Of a DNA stretch of 64,000 bases, positions 35,793-45,990 are shown one piece after another. Position 1 is the first letter of the stretch; each line of letters begins with the position of its first letter. The notes beneath the pieces are model-generated. The model made no database searches, was not told where the DNA came from, and saw only the letters and a program-made list of their open reading frames with translations. Source of the stretch: Xanthomonas sp. Leaf148 (lineage in GTDB: Bacteria > Pseudomonadota > Gammaproteobacteria > Xanthomonadales > Xanthomonadaceae); contig NZ_LMOP01000008.1 in NCBI RefSeq assembly GCF_001423585.1, forward strand, positions 343,688-407,687, in the 5' to 3' direction. Position numbers and translations under genes: made by a program.

Positions 35793-37116
35793 GTCTCTTG
35801 CATCCGCTGCAGCCAACCGCCCGATCGTGATCGCCACCCTGGGCACGCACGGCGATGTGCGCCCGATCATCGCGCTGGGACGCGGTTTGCAGCAGCGCGG
35901 TTACACGGTGCGGGTACTGACCAGTAGCAACTTCGAAGCGCTGATTCGCGCCAACGGTCTGGAGTTTTTCCCGCTCAGCGGCGACCACCAGAAATTGCTG
36001 CAAGGCAACCCAGATGTCGCAGAAATGCGCGGCGGCTGGCGTGGCATCTGGGGCACCTTGCGCGCGCAGCTGCTGAGCTGGGCACCCGATTGGGCAGCGC
36101 AGGGCAGTGCGGCGTGCGCCGATGCCGGCTTGATCCTGGGCGTCGGCAGCGCAAGTTTTCTGGCGCATAGCCTGGGCCAGGCCTTTGGGCTGCCGGTGTG
36201 CTTCGCGCAACTGCAACCGCTCACCGCCTCGCGCCATCTGCCGTTGATGATGATGCCCAATGTGCGTCTGCCCGGGCGGGTGAATGTAGCCCTGCACCAC
36301 GCGGTGCGGTTTGCCGGCTGGCAATTCATGCGCCCGGCGCTCAACGACATCGTGCGTCCGGCGCTGGGGCTGCCGGCGTATCCGTGGCGCGGTCCGGACC
36401 GCACCGCGATACGTGTGATCTACGGCTACAGCGCGCAGCTGTGCCCACGTCCGCCGGACTGGCCGCAACGCGCGCAGATCTGCGGATTCTGGCAACTGCC
36501 GCAGCCGCAGTGGCAACCGCCGGCCGCGTTGCAGGCGTTTCTGCAGGCCGGGCCGCCGCCGCTGTATATCGGCTTCGGTAGCATGCCCAGCAGCGATGCG
36601 ATGCAGCTCACCGCTACGGTCAAGGCTGCCGTGCGCCTGACCGGTCAACGCGCATTGCTGGCCAGTGGCTGGGGCGGGCTGGCGGCCACCGACACCGCGG
36701 CTGCGGATGACGCCGAGCGCTTCTTCCATCTGGAACAGGCGCCGCACGATTGGTTGTTTCCTCGCGTGACGGCGGCCGTGCATCACGGCGGCGCCGGCAC
36801 CACCGGCGCGGCGCTGACGGCGGGGATTCCGTCGGTGGTGTTGCCGTTCGGCTACGACCAACCGTTCTGGGCGTATTGCATGGCCGGCCGTGGCGTGGCG
36901 CCGCCAGCGCTGGCGCGTGTCGGCTTGCAACCGGAGACGCTGGCCGAGGCCCTGCGCCAGGCCAGCACGCCGACCATGCGCGCGGCGGCACGCGCGCTGG
37001 GCCAGCGCATTCGCGACGAAGACGGCGTGCGCAACGCGGTCGATCAACTGGAAGCCTGGGGGCTGTTGAACGCGGCAGCGCCAGTGACACGGATTGCGCA
37101 GGCGGCGATGGCCTGA
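35785..37116 (+). CDS. GT1-family (UGT/MGT-like) glycosyltransferase coupled to the NRPS
   Basis: 443-residue cytoplasmic glycosyltransferase with two Rossmann halves. The acceptor-side N domain carries ATLGTHGDVRPIIALGRGL. The donor-side C domain has the signature VHHGGAGTTGAALTAG followed by PFGYDQPFWA, as in sterol-, macrolide- and rhamnolipid-type transferases using nucleotide sugars. It starts inside the NRPS stop region (8-bp overlap), so it is almost certainly translated with the NRPS and likely glycosylates its product or carrier. The exact donor and acceptor are unknown. Confidence 0.92.
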   Translation: MLESLASAAANRPIVIATLGTHGDVRPIIALGRGLQQRGYTVRVLTSSNFEALIRANGLEFFPLSGDHQKLLQGNPDVAEMRGGWRGIWGTLRAQLLSWAPDWAAQGSAACADAGLILGVGSASFLAHSLGQAFGLPVCFAQLQPLTASRHLPLMMMPNVRLPGRVNVALHHAVRFAGWQFMRPALNDIVRPALGLPAYPWRGPDRTAIRVIYGYSAQLCPRPPDWPQRAQICGFWQLPQPQWQPPAALQAFLQAGPPPLYIGFGSMPSSDAMQLTATVKAAVRLTGQRALLASGWGGLAATDTAAADDAERFFHLEQAPHDWLFPRVTAAVHHGGAGTTGAALTAGIPSVVLPFGYDQPFWAYCMAGRGVAPPALARVGLQPETLAEALRQASTPTMRAAARALGQRIRDEDGVRNAVDQLEAWGLLNAAAPVTRIAQAAMA

Positions 37117-37189
37117 GGCCGAGAGTGCTGCATCGGCGTCAAGCCGTGCATCGTGTTCGCCGACAGGGGAGCACGATGCGCCAGCAGGA

Positions 37190-37334
37190 TAAGCGCGGCG
37201 AACAAACCAATTGGGTTCGCCGTCAGGCGGGCACGGCGAGTCCTCGTTGCGGCATGTGCCACTCGTACACGCTGGTTTTGAGCGGGCCGTGCACATCGCC
37301 TGACGATTGCTCGCTCTGTGTCGTTAACCGCTCC
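37190..37334 (+). repeat. Dispersed ~150-bp repeat, copy F
   Basis: Begins GATAAGCGCGGCGAACAAAC and ends CTGTGTCGTTAACCGCTCC. The interior has TCAGGCGGGCACGG, TTGCGGCATGTGCCACTCG and CTGACGATTGCTCGC as in copies C and D. Confidence 0.75.
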
Positions 37335-37447
37335 ACATCGCCGGCGTGATGCAACTGGGTGGCAGGCAGTGCGTTGAACGCAAGGCTGCCATCGGCCCGC
37401 GTCAGCCGCAGCGTCCAACCACATCGCCGCCGCATGGCGATGCGCCT

Positions 37448-37642
37448 TTCGCCAAGCGTGCAAGTGCAGCAACACGCCGTGACGTCAGCGCAACGTTGCC
37501 AACCGTACCGATCGCGCGCTACCACGCGGTTGTGTCTGTGTACGTTCGCCAAGCCGCGCAAGTGCAGCAACACGCCGTGACGTCAGGGCAACGTTGCCAA
37601 CCGCACCGATCGCGCGCTACCACGCGGTTGTGTCTGTGTCCG
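37448..37642. repeat. Tandem duplication of a 97-bp unit
   Basis: Two nearly identical consecutive copies (37448-37544 and 37545-~37642) of a sequence starting TTCGCCAAGC and containing GTGCAGCAACACGCCGTGAC and GCGGTTGTGTCTGTGT. It lies in the 749-bp gap between the glycosyltransferase and the acyltransferase; no gene is seen there. Confidence 0.85.
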
Positions 37643-37865
37643 TTGGTCGCAGCGATCGCCTGCCGTTGAGTACGGTGTCTGTCACCTGACTGCCGCGACG
37701 CCTTGCATGCCCATGCTTGCCTCCGGTGCGTGAGGCAGCACTTATTGGGTTGTCACCTTCGGTCTTGCCTACCCGCAGCGCCGCCGGCCACGCACACCTT
37801 GCGCAACCTACGCATGGGTGTGTGTCATGCGGCACAATCGGTCTTTCTCATTGCCGATCGCCCAC

Positions 37866-38990
37866 ATGCGCTATCCCGCCCTGGACCTGTTGCGTGGTAT
37901 CGCCATCGTCTGGGTGATGCTGTTCCACGCATTTGTGGTCGGTGGCTTGGGGCCGGACTGGGCGTGGCTGTCGCGCTATGGCTGGATGGGGGTGGACCTG
38001 TTCTTCGTGCTCAGCGGGTTCCTGATCGGTAGCCAGGTGCTGACACCCTTGGCGCGCGGGCAGCGGCTGGACTTCAAGGATTTTTATCTGCGGCGCGCGT
38101 TGCGCATCCTGCCGGCGTTTGCGGTGGTGTTGCTGGTGTACATCGCGTTGCCCGGTGTGCGCGAAGCGCCTGGGCTGGCGCCATGGTGGATGTTCGCCAC
38201 CTTCACCTTGAATCTATTGGTCGATTACGGCCAGCAGGCAGCGTTTTCGCATGCCTGGTCGTTGTGCGTGGAAGAGCATTTCTATCTGGTGTTTCCGCTG
38301 CTGGCCACGCTGTTGTTGCGGCGTCCGTCGGCTGGGCGGTTCATCGCGTTATGCGTGGCCGTGGTGGTGGCCGGCATCGCGTTGCGTACCAGCGTGTGGC
38401 TGCACAACACGGCGCTGGATCAGGTGGGCGGCGGGCAGCAGCGCAACTGGTTTGTCGAAGATCTCTATTACCCCACCTGGAACCGTCTCGACGGCCTGCT
38501 GGCCGGCGTGGTGCTCGCGGTGCTCAAGGTGTTTCGTCCGCAGGTCTGGCAACGCCTGCAGCAGCGCGGCAACACGTGGTTGCTTGCCGGCCTTGTGGTC
38601 ATGGTGCTGGCACTGTGGCTGTTCCGCGAGCGCACCGGCCTGATCGGCAATGCGCTGGGCTGGCCGGTGCTCTCGTTCGGGCTGGCCTTGCTGGTGCTGG
38701 CAGGTACTGCCAATAGCGCGTTTGGCCGGTTGCGGGTGCCCGGCGCGGCATGGCTGGCGGCGATTTCCTACAGCCTGTATCTGACCCACAAGGCGATGTT
38801 CCATGTGACCCAGACCTGGTTCGGCGCGGCATTGGAGGGCCGTGGCGTGCTGGCATTTGCGGTCTATGGCGCGGTGGCGCTGCTGGCGGGCGCGTTGCTG
38901 CACTACAGCGTGGAGCGCCCCTTCCTGCGGCTGCGTGGTGTGTTGCTGCGCAGCCGTGCGGGATCGCGCGGCATGCCCGAGTCGGCGTAG
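37866..38990 (+). CDS. Acyltransferase-3 family membrane protein
   Basis: 374-residue polytopic inner-membrane protein with ~10 hydrophobic segments. It is of the type that O-acetylates surface polysaccharides, lipids or peptidoglycan. It begins RYPALDLLRGIAIVWVMLFHAF (the family's invariant N-terminal His), with GVDLFFVLSGFLIG, FYLRRALRILPAF, HAWSLCVEEHFYLVFP and ISYSLYLTHKAMF. The start is uncertain: 37866 puts the family motif at the N terminus, while ATG 37827 would add 13 residues; neither has a clear ribosome site. Its acceptor is unknown. It may or may not serve the upstream NRPS/glycosyltransferase locus. Confidence 0.88.
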   Translation: MRYPALDLLRGIAIVWVMLFHAFVVGGLGPDWAWLSRYGWMGVDLFFVLSGFLIGSQVLTPLARGQRLDFKDFYLRRALRILPAFAVVLLVYIALPGVREAPGLAPWWMFATFTLNLLVDYGQQAAFSHAWSLCVEEHFYLVFPLLATLLLRRPSAGRFIALCVAVVVAGIALRTSVWLHNTALDQVGGGQQRNWFVEDLYYPTWNRLDGLLAGVVLAVLKVFRPQVWQRLQQRGNTWLLAGLVVMVLALWLFRERTGLIGNALGWPVLSFGLALLVLAGTANSAFGRLRVPGAAWLAAISYSLYLTHKAMFHVTQTWFGAALEGRGVLAFAVYGAVALLAGALLHYSVERPFLRLRGVLLRSRAGSRGMPESA

Positions 38991-39003
38991 CGCAGCTTGC
39001 GGA

Positions 39004-39050
39004 ATCGTTGAACAGAGTCGTTGAACAGAGAAGCCGCGCAGTGCGCGGCT
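39004..39050 (+). terminator. Hairpin after the acyltransferase gene
   Basis: AGCCGCGC / GCGCGGCT perfect 8-bp stem with a 3-nt loop (39032-39050), preceded by a direct repeat of TCGTTGAACAGAG. No T tract, so terminator function is tentative. Confidence 0.4.
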
Positions 39051-39189
39051 GTCGAGGATCGCTTGTGTCTGCAGTAGATCGGCAGCACGCCATGGGTGAT
39101 CGCTCACCACGCGCTGGATCCTTCGCTGCCACACCGCGGATGGGGCAGCGCATCTTCACTGCGCGTCCTCTCAGGCCAGTGTCGCTTCC

Positions 39190-40643
<1,454 letters not shown>

Positions 40644-40651
40644 CACTGCGG

Positions 40652-41530
40652 TTACTGCGCCTTGATCGCGATGGCAGGCAATCCGCTGCCAGTGAGCTTC
40701 TGCTTCGCTTCGGCCAGTTCGCTTGCGGTACCGTACGGCCCCATGCGCACGCGGTAGACCGTCTTGCCGCTGATGTCGGCCGATTCCACGCGCGCGGCCA
40801 GGCCCATCATCGCCAGCTTGGCCTTGGTCGACTCGGCATCGCCGGAAGCACCGAACGAGCCGGCTTGCAGGATGTAACGGGTGTTGTCGGTGGCGGCCGG
40901 GGCTATCGGCGTTGTTGCCGTCGCGGCCGCAGGCTTCGGTGCCGCAGCGGCCGGCGTGGTGAGTGCCGCGGTGCTGGCCGGTGCCGGCGTTGCCGCCGGA
41001 CGTGTCTGGGCGGCTTCCGGCAACGGCTTGGGCGCGCTGGCGGTCGTTTCTTTCAAGGGCATCGGCACGCTGGCTGCGGGTACGGCCGACGCGACGCTGG
41101 CTGCTGCACCCGGCGCCGGCGCGATGGGCTTGCCTTCCAGCGCAGCACGCGCACGTGCGGCTTCTTCGGCGCGCGCACTGGCAGCCAGCTCGGCGTCGGA
41201 CATCTGCACTTCCTTGCCGGGCAGCAAGGTGTAGAAGTCGTACTGGGTCTGCGCATCGCCCGGCTTGGGCTGCGGCTTGGGCGCTTGCGTGCTGGGCTTG
41301 GGCAACTCGGCCGGCGTATCGGTGTCTGCATCGGCCACCGGTTCGGGCTGTGCATCCGGATTGGCGCGGGGACCCACACGCAGGAAGCCGTCGCCGTCCT
41401 TCTTGAACAGGTTGGGTGCGGCCAGGAAGATCACTGCCGCAATCGCGGCGCCCGCCACCAACCACACCCAACCGGGGGTGCCATTGCTGGTGTTACGTCG
41501 TGCCTGGCTCTTACCGCGTCGTGCTGCCAT
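40652..41530 (-). CDS. SPOR-domain cell-envelope protein (FtsN-like)
   Basis: 292-residue bitopic protein: basic N terminus, one membrane helix (~20-40, WVWLVAGAAIAAVIFLAAP), a long Ala/Pro-rich periplasmic linker with YDFYTLLPGKEVQM, and a C-terminal SPOR domain (~215-292; YILQAGSFGASGDAE, YRVRMGPYGTASEL). SPOR domains bind denuded septal glycan strands, and proteins of this build next to argS are FtsN-type division proteins. It forms a run with the 176-residue exported protein and lies 172 bp after argS. Confidence 0.9.
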   Translation of the reverse strand: MAARRGKSQARRNTSNGTPGWVWLVAGAAIAAVIFLAAPNLFKKDGDGFLRVGPRANPDAQPEPVADADTDTPAELPKPSTQAPKPQPKPGDAQTQYDFYTLLPGKEVQMSDAELAASARAEEAARARAALEGKPIAPAPGAAASVASAVPAASVPMPLKETTASAPKPLPEAAQTRPAATPAPASTAALTTPAAAAPKPAAATATTPIAPAATDNTRYILQAGSFGASGDAESTKAKLAMMGLAARVESADISGKTVYRVRMGPYGTASELAEAKQKLTGSGLPAIAIKAQ

Positions 41531-41702
41531 CTACCACTTCTCCGAATCGTGTCGTTGCGGGCGGTGCGCCCGGCTTGGTGCGGCGATCGCTGCCGCTGCG
41601 TCTGCCGCGTGCGGTGCAACGGATGCGCGGGCGATGGTGGATACCGCTGCTCACTGCGCAGGCAGGCGTGCGCCTCACGCCTGCCTGGCGACTTCCAGTG
41701 GC

Positions 41703-43391
41703 TTACATCTTTTCCGGGGCGCTGACACCGAGCAATTCCAGGCCGTTGGCAAGCACCTGCTGGGTCGCGACAGCGAGGGTGAGTTTTGCGTCGCGCTCTG
41801 CGGCATCGTCCACCAGCAGTTTGGTGTTGTGATACCACGTGTGGAAGGCATGCGCCAATTCACGCAGGTATTGCGCGATCTGGTACGGCTCCAGTGCCTG
41901 GCCGGCGATTTCCACCACTTCCGGATAGCGCGACAGCTCCAGCATCACGTTGAGCGAATGCTCGTCGTCCAGCCGGGCGAGCTGTGCAAATCCATTGGCC
42001 TGCTCGTACTTGAAGCCTTTCTCCTGCGCCTGGCGCAGCACGCTGCACACCCGTGCGTGCGCGTATTGCACATAGAACACCGGGTTGTCGTTGCTCTGCG
42101 CACGCGCCAGATCGATATCGAAGGTGAGCTGCGAATCGGGCTTGCGCGCGATCAGGAACCAACGCACCGCATCGGCACTGGTTTCTTCGATCAGGTCGCG
42201 CAGGGTGACGTAGCTGCCGGCACGCTTGGAGAGCTTCACTTCTTCGCCACCGCGCATCACCGTGACCATCTGGTGCAGCACGTATTCCGGCCAGCCCTGC
42301 GGGATGCCCAGCTCCATCGCCTGCAGGCCGGCGCGCACGCGCGTCAGCGAGCCGTGGTGGTCGGCGCCCAGCTCGGTGATCGCGCGCTCATAGCCGCGCT
42401 GCCACTTGGTCAGGTGATAAGCCACGTCCGGCACGAAGTACGTATAGGTGCCATCGGACTTGCGCATCACGCGGTCCTTGTCGTCGCCGAAGTCGGTGGA
42501 CTTCAACCACAGCGCGCCGCCTTCCTCGTAGGTATGGCCGGAGGCGATCAGCTTCCGCACCGCTTCTTCGACCTTGCCGTCCTTGTACAGCGAGCTTTCC
42601 AGGAAATAGATATCGAAGTCGACGCGGAACGCGGCCAGGTCGTGGTTCTGCTCGTTGCGCAGATACGCCACCGCAAAGCGACGGATCGATTCAAGATCGG
42701 CCGGATCCTTGGTGCCGCTGACCAGATGACCTTCCAGGTCGACGCTGTCGCCGGCTAGATAGGCAGTGGCCACATCGGCGATGTAGTCGCCGCGGTAGCC
42801 GTTTTCCGGCCAGCCGGCGCTGTCGGGGGTGAGCCCCTGCGCGCGCGCCTGCACCGACAGCGCCAGATTCTCGATCTGCACGCCGGCATCGTTGTAGTAA
42901 AACTCGCGCTTGACGTTCCAGCCATTGGCATCGAGCACGCGCGCCAGGCTGTCGCCGATCGCCGCGGCGCGACCATGACCGACGTGCAGCGGGCCGGTCG
43001 GATTGGCCGAGACGTATTCCACGCCCACCGAGCGGCCGTTGCCGGCCAGCCCGCGACCATAGTCGTGGCCCTGCTTGATCACATGCGCCACTTCACGCTG
43101 ATACGCGGTGGGCGCGAGATGGAAATTGATGAAGCCGGGGCCGGCGATCTCGACCTTGGCGACGTCGTCGCTGGCCGGCAACGCGGCTACCAGCGCCTGC
43201 GCCAGGGCGCGCGGGTTGCTGCGCGCGGCCTTGGCCAGCAGCATCGCGGCATTGGTGGCGAAGTCGCCGTGCTCGCGTGTCTTGGGCCGCTCGACCACAA
43301 AATCCGGCGGCAGGGTGTCGGCGGGCAAGGTGCCGTTGGCGCGCAAGGCTTCGATGCCTTGGCCGATCAGTGCGCGGAGTAGGGCTTTCAC
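41703..43391 (-). CDS. argS: Arginyl-tRNA synthetase
   Basis: 562-residue class I synthetase. The GTG start at 43391 gives the N-terminal Add-1 domain ([16 protein letters not shown]). The HIGH-type motif is PLHVGHGR, and the KMSKS-type loop is VKLSKRAG. The C-terminal anticodon-binding domain (~430-562) ends LGVSAPEKM. Length and motifs are standard. It is upstream of the SPOR gene, the usual neighbourhood in related bacteria. Confidence 0.97.
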   Translation of the reverse strand: MKALLRALIGQGIEALRANGTLPADTLPPDFVVERPKTREHGDFATNAAMLLAKAARSNPRALAQALVAALPASDDVAKVEIAGPGFINFHLAPTAYQREVAHVIKQGHDYGRGLAGNGRSVGVEYVSANPTGPLHVGHGRAAAIGDSLARVLDANGWNVKREFYYNDAGVQIENLALSVQARAQGLTPDSAGWPENGYRGDYIADVATAYLAGDSVDLEGHLVSGTKDPADLESIRRFAVAYLRNEQNHDLAAFRVDFDIYFLESSLYKDGKVEEAVRKLIASGHTYEEGGALWLKSTDFGDDKDRVMRKSDGTYTYFVPDVAYHLTKWQRGYERAITELGADHHGSLTRVRAGLQAMELGIPQGWPEYVLHQMVTVMRGGEEVKLSKRAGSYVTLRDLIEETSADAVRWFLIARKPDSQLTFDIDLARAQSNDNPVFYVQYAHARVCSVLRQAQEKGFKYEQANGFAQLARLDDEHSLNVMLELSRYPEVVEIAGQALEPYQIAQYLRELAHAFHTWYHNTKLLVDDAAERDAKLTLAVATQQVLANGLELLGVSAPEKM

Positions 43392-43477
43392 GTGGGATCT
43401 GCTTGGAACCAAACCAGCGATTTTACCCGACCGCGCGGCACACGGTCCGGCCGATGGTTCAGGTCGGCGCAGCGGTC

Positions 43478-44155
43478 TCATTCCAGCCAGCCGCGCTCGG
43501 CTAGCGAGACCGGGCGGCCATCGCCGATCACGAAGTGGTCGAGCAGGCGGATGTCCACCAGCTCCAGGCCCTGCAGCAGACGCTGGGTGACCGCGCGATC
43601 GGCCTCGGACGGCTCCGGATTGCCGGACGGATGGTTGTGCCCGACGATCACCGCCGCAGCGTTGTGCAGCAGCGCCCGCCGCACCACTTCGCGCGGATGG
43701 ATGTCTGCGCCGTCGATGGTGCCGGTGAACAGCTCCTCGAAGGCGATCGCGCGATGGCGGTTGTCCAGAAACAGCACCGCGAACACTTCGTAGGCCCGCG
43801 CGCGCAGCCGCTGCGAGAAATAGCGGCCCACGCTGGGCGGGTCGCTCAGGGCCTCGCCACGCTCCAGTTCGCTCATCAGGTGACGATGCGCCAGTTCCAT
43901 GGCGGCCCTGAGCTTGCACGCCGAGGCCGGCCCCAGCCCAGGCAGGCGCGCCAGGGCCTTGGCCGGGCGATCCAGCAACAGGCGCAGCGGGCCGTGGCGA
44001 TGCAGCAGATCGCGCGCGGTCTGGACCGCATCCTGGCCGCGCAGCCCGGAGCCGACAAAGATCGCCAGCAGCTCCGCATCGGAGAGGGCAGGAGCCCCGC
44101 GCGCCAGAAGTTTCTCGCGCGGGCGTTCGTTGGTGGGCCAGTCGTGTATGTGCAT
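43478..44155 (-). CDS. radC: RadC-family JAMM/MPN+ protein
   Basis: 225-residue protein of the RadC family. It has an N-terminal helix-hairpin-helix region ([20 protein letters not shown]) and the JAMM metal-site motif [16 protein letters not shown] with an upstream Glu (FEELFTG). The family was once thought to act in DNA repair; its true function is unsettled. The start at 44155 ([17 protein letters not shown]) is the family start. Divergent from coaBC with 96 bp between. Confidence 0.93.
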   Translation of the reverse strand: MHIHDWPTNERPREKLLARGAPALSDAELLAIFVGSGLRGQDAVQTARDLLHRHGPLRLLLDRPAKALARLPGLGPASACKLRAAMELAHRHLMSELERGEALSDPPSVGRYFSQRLRARAYEVFAVLFLDNRHRAIAFEELFTGTIDGADIHPREVVRRALLHNAAAVIVGHNHPSGNPEPSEADRAVTQRLLQGLELVDIRLLDHFVIGDGRPVSLAERGWLE

Positions 44156-44251
44156 ATGGCGAGATTGCCGGTGCTCATCGCCGACGCCCATCAGGCCAAG
44201 CGGGGGCATCGGCTAATCTAGTTGTCCTTGTAACCGTAGGACGACTCCGAC

Positions 44252-45514
44252 GTGATCGGCTCCACTCAGGCCCGCCCCCTGGACGGACAGCGTTTGCTGC
44301 TGTGCGTCGGCGGAGGCATTGCCGCTTACAAATCGCTCGAACTGGTCCGTCGCCTGCGCGACGCCGGCGCGCAGGTGCAGGTCGCCATGACCAGCGGCGC
44401 GCAACAATTCGTGACCCCGCTGAGCTTCCAGGCGCTGTCCGGGCAACCGACCCGCACCACGCTATGGGACAGCGCCGCCGAGCAGGCGATGGGGCATATC
44501 GAACTGGCCCGCTGGGCCGACCGGGTGATCGTGGCCCCGGCCACCGCCGATCTGCTCGCGCGCCTGGCGCACGGGCTGGCCGACGACCTGGTCACCACGC
44601 TGTGCCTGGCCACGACCGCGCCGCTGACCGTGGCCCCGGCGATGAACCACCGCATGTGGCTGCACCCAGCGACCCAGGCCAACATCGCGACCCTGCGCGC
44701 GCGTGGCGTGGCGGTGGTCGGCCCCGACGACGGCCCGCTGGCCGAAGGCGAGTCCGGTCCCGGCCGCCTGGCCGAGCCGGCGGCGATCATTGCCACGCTG
44801 GCTGCCACTGCGCCTGCCGCCGATGCAGCGCCGGGCACTGCCGCGCCCGCCTTCGTGCCCAGCAGCGCCGAGCTGGACGGCCTGCGTATCGTCATCAGCG
44901 CCGGCCCGACCTTCGAAGACCTGGACCCGGTGCGCTACGTCGGCAACCGCAGCAGCGGCAAGATGGGCTACGCGCTGGCCGCCGCCGCTGCGCGCCAGGG
45001 CGCCGAGGTGGTGCTGGTCAGCGGGCCGGTGCACCAGGTCACGCCGGTCGGCGTGCAGCGCATCGACGTGCGCTCGGCTGCGCAGATGCGCGATGCGGTG
45101 CTGGGTGCGTTCCCGGCCGACATCTACATCGGCGCCGCTGCGGTCGCCGACTACACGCCCAAGCGCGTGGTTGCGCAGAAGATCAAGAAGACCGGCGAAA
45201 CGCTGACCCTGGAACTAGTGCGCACCCCGGACATCCTGTCCGAGGTCGCCGCGCAGACCGGCGCGCTCAAGCTGGTGGTCGGGTTTGCGGCCGAAACGCA
45301 CGATGTGGAGCACTACGCGCGTGGCAAGCTGGCAGCCAAGCGGCTGGATCTGATCATCGCCAACCAGGTGGGGATCGTCGGCGGCGGCTTCGAAAGCGAC
45401 AACAATGCCGCCACCGCCTATTGGCAGGGCGGCGAGCGCGCGTTTCCCACTAGCAGCAAGACCGAACTGGCCGACCAACTGCTGGCCCTGATCGCGGAGA
45501 GATTGCAGGCATGA
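44252..45514 (+). CDS. coaBC: Bifunctional phosphopantothenoylcysteine decarboxylase/synthetase (CoaBC, Dfp)
   Basis: 420-residue two-domain enzyme of CoA synthesis. The N-terminal flavoprotein CoaC (~1-190) has [15 protein letters not shown], the catalytic His in [11 protein letters not shown] and PAMNHRMW. The C-terminal CoaB domain (~205-420) has [30 protein letters not shown] and KIKKTG. GTG start at 44252. Its stop overlaps the dut start (ATGA). Confidence 0.96.
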   Translation: MIGSTQARPLDGQRLLLCVGGGIAAYKSLELVRRLRDAGAQVQVAMTSGAQQFVTPLSFQALSGQPTRTTLWDSAAEQAMGHIELARWADRVIVAPATADLLARLAHGLADDLVTTLCLATTAPLTVAPAMNHRMWLHPATQANIATLRARGVAVVGPDDGPLAEGESGPGRLAEPAAIIATLAATAPAADAAPGTAAPAFVPSSAELDGLRIVISAGPTFEDLDPVRYVGNRSSGKMGYALAAAAARQGAEVVLVSGPVHQVTPVGVQRIDVRSAAQMRDAVLGAFPADIYIGAAAVADYTPKRVVAQKIKKTGETLTLELVRTPDILSEVAAQTGALKLVVGFAAETHDVEHYARGKLAAKRLDLIIANQVGIVGGGFESDNNAATAYWQGGERAFPTSSKTELADQLLALIAERLQA

Positions 45515-45978
45515 GCCACCCGACCCACTCCTTGCAGGTGAAGTTGCTCGACCCACGCTTCGGCGATGTCTGGCCGCTGCCGGCCTACGCCACCGAAGCC
45601 AGCGCCGGCATGGACCTGCGCGCCGCGCTGGAAGCGCCGATGACGCTGGAACCGGGCGATGCGGCGTTGATTCCCAGCGGTATCGCGATCCATTTGGCCG
45701 ACCCGCAGGTGTGCGCGGTGATCCTGCCGCGCTCCGGGCTGGGCCACCGCCACGGCATCGTGCTGGGTAACGGCACCGGGCTCATCGATGCCGACTACCA
45801 GGGCCCGCTGCTGATCAGCACCTGGAATCGCGGCCGCGAGGCCTTCACCATCGAGCCGGGCGACCGGATTGCGCAATTGGTGATCCTTCCGATCGTGCGC
45901 GTAGGCTTGCAAGTGGTGGATACTTTCGTGGACAGCGCGCGGGGAGCGGGTGGATTCGGCCACACCGGCGTGCGCTGA
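45511..45978 (+). CDS. dut: dUTP diphosphatase
   Basis: 155-residue trimeric dUTPase hydrolysing dUTP to dUMP. All five motifs are present: [43 protein letters not shown] and the C-terminal GAGGFGHTG. Overlaps coaBC by 4 bp and lies 12 bp before algC. Confidence 0.97.
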   Translation: MSHPTHSLQVKLLDPRFGDVWPLPAYATEASAGMDLRAALEAPMTLEPGDAALIPSGIAIHLADPQVCAVILPRSGLGHRHGIVLGNGTGLIDADYQGPLLISTWNRGREAFTIEPGDRIAQLVILPIVRVGLQVVDTFVDSARGAGGFGHTGVR

Positions 45979-45990
45979 CGGGGGAGTCTC

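Noticed and set aside
33843..37296. Very long leftward open frames opposite the NRPS and glycosyltransferase genes (675 and 762 codons)
   Set aside because: They mirror the third-codon GC bias of the real genes, are rich in Arg/His/Gln without domains, and lack ribosome sites. The plus-strand proteins have complete catalytic motifs.
43383..43400. parS-like TTTCACGTG at the argS start codon
   Set aside because: Only about 10 of 16 positions agree with TGTTTCACGTGAAACA and half of the match is the argS start itself.
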